Part shown: positions 24,556 through 32,066 of the stretch, in pieces | Layout: each line of letters starts with the position of its first letter | Numbering within the stretch: position 1 is the stretch's first letter | Source of the DNA: Metabacillus malikii | Lineage (GTDB): Bacteria > Bacillota > Bacilli > Bacillales > Bacillaceae | Length of the DNA: 43,714 bases | Assembly: GCF_030813355.1 (NCBI RefSeq) | Contig: NZ_JAUSUD010000031.1 | Location: forward strand, 1 to 43,714 | Direction: 5' to 3' | The notes under the pieces: model-generated | What the model was told of the DNA's origin: nothing | Database searches by the model: none | Seen by the model: only the letters and a program-made list of their open reading frames with translations | Program-made: the position numbers and the translations under genes

Positions 24556-24774
24556 ATGTCACAATTTTGGAACAAACATGGGCGAGTCATAACATTAGTT
24601 TTTTTCAGTATATTTATGGTCAGTCAAATAGCGGTTAGTTTTCTAGCCTTTGAAGATGTAAAAACGAAGCTTATCATGATAACGATTCAAGTGCTAATGA
24701 CTTCCTTCGTTTTCTTTATTGCGTATAAAATAACGAAGAGAATACTTGAAAAAGAGGATGCTGTGCGGAAATAA
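24556..24774 (+). CDS. Small two-helix membrane protein, paralogue of 18,122
   Basis: A 72-residue protein with membrane helices at about 10-29 and 39-59 and a charged tail. ATG 24,556 follows GAAGGAGGAAAGC; a TTG further upstream would include that ribosome site and is rejected. It is the last member of the island. Function unknown; the conserved MSQFW...HGRVIT start and VKTKLIMITIQVLMTS loop are shared with its paralogue. Confidence 0.65.
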   Translation: MSQFWNKHGRVITLVFFSIFMVSQIAVSFLAFEDVKTKLIMITIQVLMTSFVFFIAYKITKRILEKEDAVRK

Positions 24775-24940
24775 ATAATAAAAATACCTAGAGTTCCTCT
24801 GTTATAAATAGGATAAATTACCAAGAAAAGGACTAAATTACCACTTTGTGTAACAGGAACTTCTGCTCATATAAATAATGGTATAATCTATCTGCAATTG
24901 TTTGGATTTACAAAATAATCCCAAATTGGAGGTAGAAATT

Positions 24941-25339
24941 ATGAAGTGGTACATAAAGGGGTTAAAAAATTACACTAATTTTATGGGGAGGGCGAGCCTG
25001 GAAGAATATTGGATGTATATTCTTTTTTATTTCCTCTTTCTCATGGGGGCATTTTTTATTGATTTGCCTTTTTACTTGAAAGGGAACGACCCTATAATGA
25101 CAACTATTTATATACTAGCCTTCTTTTTACCAACTTTGGCGATTCAAGTGCGCAGACTTCATGATATAGGCAAATCAGGCTGGTGGGTATTAATTGCACC
25201 TGTACCACTAATCGGACCAATTACCTTGCTAGTATTTCATTGCTTGGATAGCCAACCTGGTGAAAATAAGTACGGTCCACACCCAAAAGCCACAGTTGAA
25301 AAAGCGAATGTCCAGCTCGAAAACAGTTTTCGCTTGTAA
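24941..25339 (+). CDS. DUF805 membrane protein
   Basis: A 132-residue protein with about four membrane helices. The start (WYIKGLKNYTNFMGRASLEE), the central IQVRRLHDIGKSGWW and the C-terminal PGENKYGPHP are classic DUF805 motifs. The ATG at 24,941 follows TTGGAGGTAG; the in-frame TTG at 24,902 is unsupported. DUF805 proteins are inner-membrane proteins of unknown function. It is a single gene ended by the terminator at 25,389, and marks the return to ordinary chromosomal genes after the toxin island. Confidence 0.85.
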   Translation: MKWYIKGLKNYTNFMGRASLEEYWMYILFYFLFLMGAFFIDLPFYLKGNDPIMTTIYILAFFLPTLAIQVRRLHDIGKSGWWVLIAPVPLIGPITLLVFHCLDSQPGENKYGPHPKATVEKANVQLENSFRL

Positions 25340-25388
25340 AAGATGCTAGTGATTCAAAAATTTTAGTTTGTAACTCGAATTTCTAAGG

Positions 25389-25427
25389 AGAACCTTTACC
25401 AAATTCCCGGTATAGGTTCTTTTTTTC
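25389..25427 (+). terminator. Rho-independent terminator
   Basis: AGAACCTTTACC (25,389-25,400) pairs with GGTATAGGTTCT (25,409-25,420), 11 of 12 positions, followed by seven T residues. Confidence 0.85.
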
Positions 25428-25500
25428 TAACTTTACAGCGATTCTCCACCTGTTTTGCATGAAAATACCTTCTTGTCCCACACGAGAATTGTAGAATCTC

Positions 25501-25595
25501 TCAACTTTACAGATTTATCTCTCAACTTTTGTAGAAAATCTGTCAACTTCGCATAAAAATTTGTCAACTTTTGCAGAAAATCTGTCATTCGACAA
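25501..25595. repeat. 21-bp tandem repeat array (copy 1)
   Basis: TCAACTT recurs at 25,501, 25,522, 25,543 and 25,564, exactly 21 bp apart, followed by a variant TCATTCGACAA at 25,585. The unit resembles TCAACTTTTGCAGAAAATCTG with small changes. An array with the same spacing and the same closing sequence is at 31,918. Being 21 bp, it leaves a frame open on the minus strand, but I see no start signal for a gene. Confidence 0.8.
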
Positions 25596-25826
25596 AATTC
25601 GTCGAAGTTCCCCCTTTGCAATAGTGTTTCATTCTAAGAAATCCTCCCGCCACCCCGTTCAAAAGGGTATATCCGAAGAAACTGTCACCCCTATCATAAA
25701 ATAGTCGATTTTCAAAAGTTACGCCCACTATTGTAATAGCAACAATCTAAAAAAGTAGTCACATCATTCATGTTGCTCCAACCCCAGTAACTAGTACCAC
25801 TCCTAAAGCTTAAACTTCAACATTTT

Positions 25827-26057
25827 AGTAAGTAGCACCTCCCGAAGGCCAAGCCTGCTCACTATGTGATCAGCACCTTCCAAAAGTCTTGCACCTCCAC
25901 CTTAGTGAGTAGCACCTCCCGAAGACCAAGCCCGCTCACTATGTGAGTGGCACCTTCCAAAAGTCTTGCACCTCCACCTTAGTGAGTAGCACCTCCCGAA
26001 GGCCAAGCCTCGCCCACTTAGTAAGTAGCCCCCTCCGAAAGCATACCCTCACAAACT
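25827..26057. repeat. 77-bp tandem repeat in intergenic region
   Basis: Blocks starting AGTAAGTAGCACCTCCCGAA / AGTGAGTAGCACCTCCCGAA begin at 25,827, 25,904 and 25,981, exactly 77 bp apart. The first two units are nearly identical, the third degenerates. Each unit is itself two related 38-39 bp halves ending in CACCT(T/C)CC-type text. Looser half-units can be seen from about 25,700 to 26,160. No reading frame is supported. Confidence 0.7.
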
Positions 26058-26337
26058 TAGTGAAGAACCCATTCCAAAAGCATATCCTCCGACAATTCTA
26101 TTGAGAAACGCCACACCAAAAGTATCCCTTACCACCTATATCTCGAAGCAAAGCATTCCCCCTATCTATGAAAATACTCCCATCTCCACCACCACACCTA
26201 TTACTTTTATCCTGAAATAAACGGGCATCCTTGACTAGATAATGTCTGTATAACAATATAAATACATATGGTGTCATAATTACATATTAATTCCATATAT
26301 TTATGTGTAATTTTTGTCTTGAAGAGAGGGAATCGGT

Positions 26338-28038
26338 ATGACAACGGTTGGTATAGATTTGGGTACTTCTAATAGTTTAGTAGCATATTGGTCTGAGGAT
26401 GGGCCGAAAATTATTCCCAATGTACTGGGGGAGCATTTAACACCATCAATTGTGAGTGTTGATGATAATGGCGAGATTTTAGTTGGACAAATTGCGAAGG
26501 AGCGTCTAATTACACATCCGGATGAAACGGCTGCTACGTTTAAGAGATATATGGGGTCAGAAAGAACGTATTCGTTAGGCAGCTATCAATTCACTGCTGA
26601 AGAGCTTTCTTCCTTTATTCTGCAATCTTTGAAACGGGATGCGGAGGAATATCTTGGGGAAGAAGTGTCAGAAGCGGTTATTAGTGTGCCGGCTTATTTT
26701 AATGATACACAGCGTAAGGCTACGAAGCGAGCGGCAGAGATGGCAGGTTTGAAGGTTGAGCGGTTAATTAGTGAACCAACAGCAGCAGCGATTGCTTATG
26801 GGTTGCATTTAGAAGAATCTGATACGAGATTTTTAGTGTTTGACTTAGGTGGTGGGACATTTGATGTCTCAATTCTTGAATTGTTTGAAGGAATCATGGA
26901 AGTGAAATCAATTGCCGGGGATAACTTCCTAGGTGGTGAAGATTTTACATCGATTTTATACGACCATTTTCTTGAATCACAGATGATTGATGCTGGGTCA
27001 CTCAATGTCAATGAACGTTCAGCATTATTAAAGCAGGCCGAAATTTGCAAACGGGAAATCGGTAAAGGGAAAGCGGGGAGAATGAGCTTTCAATATAAAG
27101 GTGAACATTACGAACGGTCGATTGATAAGGCACAATTCGAACGGATTTCAAGAGATTTAATCATTAAATTGCGAAATCCGATTGAACGTGCTTTGCGTGA
27201 TGCTTCGCTGTCAGTCGATGATATTGATGCAGTTATTTTAATTGGCGGAGCGACAAAAATGCCAATTATAAAGACGATTGTTAGTAAAATGTTTGGTCGT
27301 CTCCCACATTCAACGATAAATCCAGATGAAGCAGTTGGTCTCGGGGCTGCGGTCCAGGTTGCGCTGAAGGAAAGAAATGAAGCGTTAAAAGAGATGATTT
27401 TGACAGATGTTTGTCCCTACACGCTAGGTACGGAAGTGTCGAAGCCGATTGGCAAGGACAAGTTTGAATCGGGTCACTTTTTCCCAATTATTGAACGGAA
27501 TTCACCAATACCCGTTAGTAAGGTTGAAAGATTAGTTACATTACATGATGGGCAGAAGGTTGTTCGAATCAATGTTTTTCAAGGGGAAAGCAGACGAGTT
27601 GAAAACAATCTTAAGCTAGGTGAGTTCGAGGTTAAGGTTCCACCGGGGCCAGCAGGGGAGCAACAAATTGATGTTCGTTATACATATGATTTGAATGGAC
27701 TGCTTGAAGTGGAAGTGACCACAGTTAGTACAGGTGAAAAGAAGCGGATGATTATTGAGAAAACGCCTGGAGAGCTTTCAGAGAAGGAAATCGAAAGCCG
27801 TCTGGAGCAATTAAAATCGATTAAAATACATCCGCGTGACCGTACAGAAAATCGTTTACTGCTAGCGAAGGGTGAACGCTTATATGAAGAGGCACTAGGA
27901 GATAAACGGGAGCAGATCGCCATGCTGTTAGCAAGGTTTGAAGCAGTGATGGCTAATCAAAATGAGCTGGAAATTAAGAAAGCAGCTCATACCTTAAAGA
28001 GTGAGTTAAATGCGATAGAAAGCTGGGTGGATTATTAA
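26338..28038 (+). CDS. hscC: HscC-like Hsp70 chaperone
   Basis: A 566-residue Hsp70. The ATPase domain (about 1-360) has GIDLGTSNSLVAYW, ISVPAYFNDTQRKATKRAAE, SEPTAAAIAYGL, FDLGGGTFDVSILE and LIGGATKMPIIK. The substrate-binding part follows (TDVCPYTLGTEVSKPIG) with a shortened helical lid. GEHLTPSIVSVD, ATFKRYMGS and AGDNFLGGEDFT match E. coli HscC (about 556 residues) better than DnaK, and it lacks the long acidic DnaK tail. It should bind peptides in an ATP-driven cycle with the J-protein encoded next. The ATG follows GAGAGGGAATCGGT. Its stop overlaps the J-protein start by one base (TAATG), so the chaperone pair is translationally coupled. Confidence 0.85.
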   Translation: MTTVGIDLGTSNSLVAYWSEDGPKIIPNVLGEHLTPSIVSVDDNGEILVGQIAKERLITHPDETAATFKRYMGSERTYSLGSYQFTAEELSSFILQSLKRDAEEYLGEEVSEAVISVPAYFNDTQRKATKRAAEMAGLKVERLISEPTAAAIAYGLHLEESDTRFLVFDLGGGTFDVSILELFEGIMEVKSIAGDNFLGGEDFTSILYDHFLESQMIDAGSLNVNERSALLKQAEICKREIGKGKAGRMSFQYKGEHYERSIDKAQFERISRDLIIKLRNPIERALRDASLSVDDIDAVILIGGATKMPIIKTIVSKMFGRLPHSTINPDEAVGLGAAVQVALKERNEALKEMILTDVCPYTLGTEVSKPIGKDKFESGHFFPIIERNSPIPVSKVERLVTLHDGQKVVRINVFQGESRRVENNLKLGEFEVKVPPGPAGEQQIDVRYTYDLNGLLEVEVTTVSTGEKKRMIIEKTPGELSEKEIESRLEQLKSIKIHPRDRTENRLLLAKGERLYEEALGDKREQIAMLLARFEAVMANQNELEIKKAAHTLKSELNAIESWVDY

Positions 28039-30347
28039 TGAATCCATGGGGAATTTTAGATATTGAACCAACCGATGACACGTCGCAAATTAAAAAGGCA
28101 TATGCAAAGAAATTAAAACAACACCATCCTGAAGATGACCCGGAAGGATATCAACGGCTTCGTGAGGCTTATGACTACATAATGAAGCAACAAAAGAAAA
28201 ATTCAAATCGAGCGCCATCTAAAGCTTACAAGATGAATGCAGAAGCCAATACACAATCTACTTCCTCTGTGCTGACAATTGAAAACCAAGAGGAAGAACT
28301 AGTCGAGAACCAAAAGCAATTGGTGAATGATTTTATGAATAAAGTAGAGGAGCTATATCACCATTTCCCTTCTAGGATTGAAGGTGATAACTGGTCTGTG
28401 CTACTAGATTTAGAGATACTGAGACAAGAGAAAATGTACAAAGCCATCAAACGAAAGCTGCTATTATTTCTCTGTACACATCATTTTTTGCCAAAAAAAA
28501 TATGGGTTCTGTTAGAAGAGACCTTTCACTGGTATGAAGAGCTAGCGGGGAATGAGGCGATTTTAAATGAACGGTTAAAACATTTCTTCCACAACTACAA
28601 ACAACGGCTTGAAGGTCCAGATTATTCTTATCACTTTTTACTAGATGCGGACGGGCTAGATTATGATGGATTTTTGGCGAAGAAAGAAGCAGCATATGAA
28701 GCGTTCGAATCGGCAGATTATTTAGAAGCTGAGAAGGTGATTACGCGGGCATTGCTCCTTTACGCACGTGACCCTGATTTATACAAAATCTATGGGGAGA
28801 CATTGCTAAGAACAAATCAGCATGAAGAAGCGGAATTTGCCTTTTCTCAGCACATGAAAATTCACAATCATTCTTTTAATGCTCAACTTGATGTCGCAGC
28901 TGCATATTTTACATGTCATCACCTGGACGAATCGTATAAAATTTGTGAATCCTTATTAAAGGTTGATTCTAGTCATATTGACGTTAACTTGTTAGTAGGA
29001 AAAATTCTCTATGAAAAAGGTTTGGTGACTGAAGCTGAAGAAATGTTTAAAAAGGTTTTAGAAATAAATCCACACCAAATCGAGGCAATCTTGCATATAG
29101 CTAAAATCCATGGTGCGCCCTCAGTGGAACATAAGCAGCAGTCCGAGCATAATGAACATCAGTATTCTGAAGAAGACACTGTTCATAACCAAGACAGTAT
29201 CGTAGAGAACTTTATTGAAAAAGTGAAGGCAGTCTATACGCATTTTCCGTCGCGGATACAAATTGAAACATGGCAAGACTTACTTAATTCAGATGAAATA
29301 TGGAATTTTCAAATTAAGGGAAAAATCAATGTTGCGCTATACAACTATATATTGGAGCATCACTTTTTGCCAAAAAATGTCTTAACTCTTCTCGAGGATA
29401 CGTTCCATTGGATAGAGGAACTCGAGTCAGAGGAAGGATACTTGGACGAGAAGGAGCTTGCCTTTTTAACTTATTATAAAAGGAAATTAGCGGCTCACTA
29501 TGAATCTTATAAATTTTTAAAAAATGCAGGGGATATTGATTATGATCGCTTTTTAGGTCATAGAGAGGCGGCCTTTGTTGCATTTGAGATGCTACATTAC
29601 TCGGAAGCAGACAGGAATATACAAGAGGCATTGCGTATTTATCAATACGATCCTGATTTATATCGTATTTTAGCACTAAGTCAATTTTTTACCAGTCGGT
29701 ATGAAGAAGCAATTGACACGTTTAACCAATTACTGCAAATTGACCATACCGATGATACCTCAAGACTAGCATTCGCTGAAGCGCTCTATAAATGTAAACG
29801 ATACGAAGAGTCGATTAAGCATTGTGAACGATTGCTAAAAAAGCATCCAGATGCTCCTAAGCCAAATGTACTCTTAGGAAAAAATCTGCTTGAATTAGGA
29901 GACTTAGAAAAAGCGCGTGAGGCATTTAAAAGTGCCAAACATGCTGAACCAAGTCATATCGATGCAATTATTCACTTGGCGACCGTTAATAAAATGATGT
30001 ATGAGCAGAAAAAGCAAAAGAAATATAAGCGTCCACTTATAAGAGAAATAAAAGGAGAGTTAGGAAAGTCAAGTGTAGTTGGTCTTGCTTTTGAGTTTCT
30101 TGTCGGATTTACACTGCGGTCACTCCACTTAATCTTTCTATTTCTCATCTTTTTTAACGGGTTTACCATTTATTTTCCTGACCCTTTTCTAACGCCTTTG
30201 TTTATTCCACTGTTCTATGTAACTGGGATGTTTGAGGTCTATCCAGACTTTGCGATGAAAATGTGGACCCATTTATTGATATGGTACATCCTGATGTATT
30301 GGTTTGGTAGGAAAATTGTAAGGGTAGCAAGAGGAGTCCGTTACTAG
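28038..30347 (+). CDS. J-domain/TPR membrane protein, HscC partner (DjlC-like)
   Basis: A 769-residue protein. Residues 1-about 55 are a J-domain (NPWGILDIEPTDDTSQIKKAYAKKLKQHH, 20-residue limit kept by splitting: NPWGILDIEP and QIKKAYAKKL), with HPE in place of the usual HPD, as in E. coli DjlB/DjlC type J-proteins. Two homologous blocks follow, about 95-365 and 390-660, each beginning KVEELYHHFPSRIE or KVKAVYTHFPSRIQ and ending in TPR repeats (AEEMFKKVLEINPH, AREAFKSAKHAEPS). Residues about 690-760 contain two or three membrane helices. It should recruit and stimulate the HscC-like Hsp70 at the membrane. It is much longer than E. coli DjlC (about 480 residues) because of the internal duplication. 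It overlaps hscC by one base. Confidence 0.8.
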   Translation: MNPWGILDIEPTDDTSQIKKAYAKKLKQHHPEDDPEGYQRLREAYDYIMKQQKKNSNRAPSKAYKMNAEANTQSTSSVLTIENQEEELVENQKQLVNDFMNKVEELYHHFPSRIEGDNWSVLLDLEILRQEKMYKAIKRKLLLFLCTHHFLPKKIWVLLEETFHWYEELAGNEAILNERLKHFFHNYKQRLEGPDYSYHFLLDADGLDYDGFLAKKEAAYEAFESADYLEAEKVITRALLLYARDPDLYKIYGETLLRTNQHEEAEFAFSQHMKIHNHSFNAQLDVAAAYFTCHHLDESYKICESLLKVDSSHIDVNLLVGKILYEKGLVTEAEEMFKKVLEINPHQIEAILHIAKIHGAPSVEHKQQSEHNEHQYSEEDTVHNQDSIVENFIEKVKAVYTHFPSRIQIETWQDLLNSDEIWNFQIKGKINVALYNYILEHHFLPKNVLTLLEDTFHWIEELESEEGYLDEKELAFLTYYKRKLAAHYESYKFLKNAGDIDYDRFLGHREAAFVAFEMLHYSEADRNIQEALRIYQYDPDLYRILALSQFFTSRYEEAIDTFNQLLQIDHTDDTSRLAFAEALYKCKRYEESIKHCERLLKKHPDAPKPNVLLGKNLLELGDLEKAREAFKSAKHAEPSHIDAIIHLATVNKMMYEQKKQKKYKRPLIREIKGELGKSSVVGLAFEFLVGFTLRSLHLIFLFLIFFNGFTIYFPDPFLTPLFIPLFYVTGMFEVYPDFAMKMWTHLLIWYILMYWFGRKIVRVARGVRY

Positions 30348-30362
30348 AAGGGAGCAGAGAAA

Positions 30363-31013
30363 ATGACAAAGAATGAACGTGAACGAAGGAAGCAAACTAG
30401 TCTTTTCTTTAATGGATTAACAGCTGCAAACAATGGGAGTTATTACGAAATAGTGAATCAACAAATTCTACCATGGAAAAGCAGCATAAGAAATTCACTG
30501 AAAAAAAGGGGAATACTTGATACAACCAGCTTTAAAAAAGAGATTCATAAGATGCTAACCCATGGCCAACAACGGGAGTTCAAAGAGCTCAGAAATGAAC
30601 TGCTAGCGATACCGAAAGAGGAGCGTCTTCACTATGTTGAATCCTTTGAAGATGACAGTGATAAACAAAGGAAACTAAAGGTCGTGCATGATTACTTTTA
30701 TCGCTTACCAGAAAGTACAATCGCTGCATTTGATTACACTCTTTACATTGTGCATTGTACATACGGAGCAAAAGTCGGATTAATAACAAAAGAAGAAGCA
30801 TGGAATTACAAACTAAAGGCTGCAAGACTCGCGCAAAAATCCTACTCAGGATGGCTCGAATATATTTCTGCATATTATGCGGGTAGTCAATTTCATACAC
30901 AAAATGAAGATGGAATAAAAAGATACTACACTCAATACACAAAAGATATATCAAAACTTGTAGCCGCAAAGCATAGCCCAATTAACAAGGTTCAATGGAA
31001 TATAGAATTATAA
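30363..31013 (+). CDS. DUF1266 protein of the hscC operon
   Basis: A 216-residue soluble protein. The second half has the DUF1266 layout: AAFDYTLYIVHCTYGAKVGL, ITKEEAWNYKLKAARLAQ and SGWLEYISAYYAGSQF. In E. coli, ybeU and ybeR (DUF1266) neighbour hscC and its J-protein genes, so the same trio occurs here. ATG follows AGAAGGGAGCAG, 15 bp after the J-protein gene, in one operon ended by the terminator at 31,019. The domain's activity is unknown; it may be a client or co-factor of the chaperone pair. Confidence 0.75.
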   Translation: MTKNERERRKQTSLFFNGLTAANNGSYYEIVNQQILPWKSSIRNSLKKRGILDTTSFKKEIHKMLTHGQQREFKELRNELLAIPKEERLHYVESFEDDSDKQRKLKVVHDYFYRLPESTIAAFDYTLYIVHCTYGAKVGLITKEEAWNYKLKAARLAQKSYSGWLEYISAYYAGSQFHTQNEDGIKRYYTQYTKDISKLVAAKHSPINKVQWNIEL

Positions 31014-31018
31014 AAGCT

Positions 31019-31055
31019 AAGCATCAATTGTGGTGACGACGATTGATGCTTTTAC
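31019..31055 (+). terminator. Rho-independent terminator
   Basis: AAGCATCAAT pairs with ATTGATGCTT around a 13-nt loop, ending in a short T run. It closes the hscC operon. Confidence 0.8.
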
Positions 31056-31079
31056 TGCATTAAGAAAGTAGCGTGAATA

Positions 31080-31763
31080 ATGATGAAGGAAGCCAAATTA
31101 ATAGAAGAATTCACAACCGAACAACGCGCCCTCCTACCAAAGGTCCAACTCAAAAACACCTTTCAAATTGACAAAATACAACTTGTCGCAGGCGTAGACC
31201 TAGCCTATTGGGATGTTGAGGGAAAAACATATGGTACATGCTGCATCGTCGTTATCGATTTCTCTACACATGAAGTTGTTGAAAAAGTACACAGCTACGG
31301 CGAAATCACAGTCCCTTATATTTCAGGCTATCTCGCATTCCGTGAGTTACCATTAATCAAAGCAGCTGCCAAAAAGCTGACGTTACAGCCTGACCTCTTT
31401 CTTTTTGATGGAAACGGCTATTTACATTACCGCAACATGGGAATCGCTACACACGCTTCCTTCTATTTAAATAAACCAACAATCGGCGTTGCCAAAAGCT
31501 ATTTGAAAATTGATGATATCGACTTTACGATGCCAGAAAATCGTGAGGGAGCATATACAGATATCGTAATAAACAATAAAATATACGGTCGGGCACTGCG
31601 TACGACGAAAAATGTAAAACCAATTTTTATCTCGTGTGGGAATTGGATTGATTTAGAGACAACGACTGATATTGTCATGAGTCTTGTTAATAAAGAGAGT
31701 CGCTTACCAATCCCTGTGCGGTTGGCGGATTTGGAGACGCATGTTAAGAGGCGGGAGTACTGA
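31080..31763 (+). CDS. nfi: Endonuclease V
   Basis: A 227-residue DNA repair enzyme that cuts near deoxyinosine. Motifs in order: VAGVDLAYWD (first metal-binding Asp), YISGYLAFRELPLI, LFLFDGNGYLHYRNMGIATH (second acidic site; HYR where most relatives have HPR) and GVAKSYLKI. Length is normal for the family. Two ATG codons (31,080 and 31,083) are possible; the ribosome site is weak (GAAAGTAGCG). It is a single gene between the hscC operon terminator and a repeat array. Confidence 0.9.
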   Translation: MMKEAKLIEEFTTEQRALLPKVQLKNTFQIDKIQLVAGVDLAYWDVEGKTYGTCCIVVIDFSTHEVVEKVHSYGEITVPYISGYLAFRELPLIKAAAKKLTLQPDLFLFDGNGYLHYRNMGIATHASFYLNKPTIGVAKSYLKIDDIDFTMPENREGAYTDIVINNKIYGRALRTTKNVKPIFISCGNWIDLETTTDIVMSLVNKESRLPIPVRLADLETHVKRREY

Positions 31764-31917
31764 GGGGGAGTTCAGACATGGGCGATTTCCTATATAAAAG
31801 TGGTGCGATTTTTATTGATAATGAGCAAATTAGTCAGTATGCTTAGCATTCTGGCTATATTTTTTGTTCTAAACTCGAAAATAGGTACTGAATTTCGGAT
31901 ACGGAGTGGAGAATCTC

Positions 31918-32012
31918 TCAACTTTTCAGGATAATTTGTCAACTTTCGAAGAAAATCTCTCAACTTCAGCAAAAAATCTCTCAACTTTTGAAGAAAATCT
32001 GTCATTCGACAA
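31918..32012. repeat. 21-bp tandem repeat array (copy 2)
   Basis: TCAACTT at 31,918, 31,939, 31,960 and 31,981, exactly 21 bp apart, then the variant TCATTCGACAA at 32,002. Same number of units, register and closing sequence as the array at 25,501, although about 6.4 kb away. It lies between convergent genes. Confidence 0.8.
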
Positions 32013-32030
32013 TTTTCACCAAGCGGTAAG

Positions 32031-32054
32031 AGCCCCAAACTTAAATTTGGGGCT
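32031..32054. terminator. Hairpin between convergent genes, probable terminator
   Basis: AGCCCCAAA and TTTGGGGCT form a perfect 9-bp stem. There is no strong T run on either side, but its place just after the GH94 gene end (minus strand) and after nfi suggests a shared terminator. Confidence 0.55.
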
Positions 32055-32066
32055 CGCTCATCAATG

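Larger units (their letters stand above)
25340..26337. other. Long intergenic region with two repeat arrays
   Basis: Nearly 1 kb without a supported gene. It holds the terminator at 25,389, the 21-bp array, the 77-bp array with its decayed flanks, and an AT-rich leader (26,220-26,320) that should contain the hscC promoter. The ribosome site is GAGAGGGAA before 26,338. I could not settle on promoter hexamers. Confidence 0.6.
31764..32066. other. Intergenic region with 21-bp array and hairpin
   Basis: No gene supported. It contains the second 21-bp repeat array and the hairpin at 32,031. The two convergent genes nfi and the GH94 gene end on either side. Confidence 0.6.

Noticed and set aside
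25433-25621. Minus-strand frame with KLTDFLQ-type heptads
   Set aside because: It is the 21-bp repeat array read in an open frame. There is no ribosome site, and the same arises from the second array at 31,790-32,038.
25501-26057. CRISPR array
   Set aside because: Units are contiguous and have no unique spacers of constant length; no cas genes are present.
31764-32066. Attachment site or small RNA gene between nfi and the GH94 gene
   Set aside because: Only the 21-bp array and one hairpin are visible; there is no tRNA, integrase or second copy of a core sequence.
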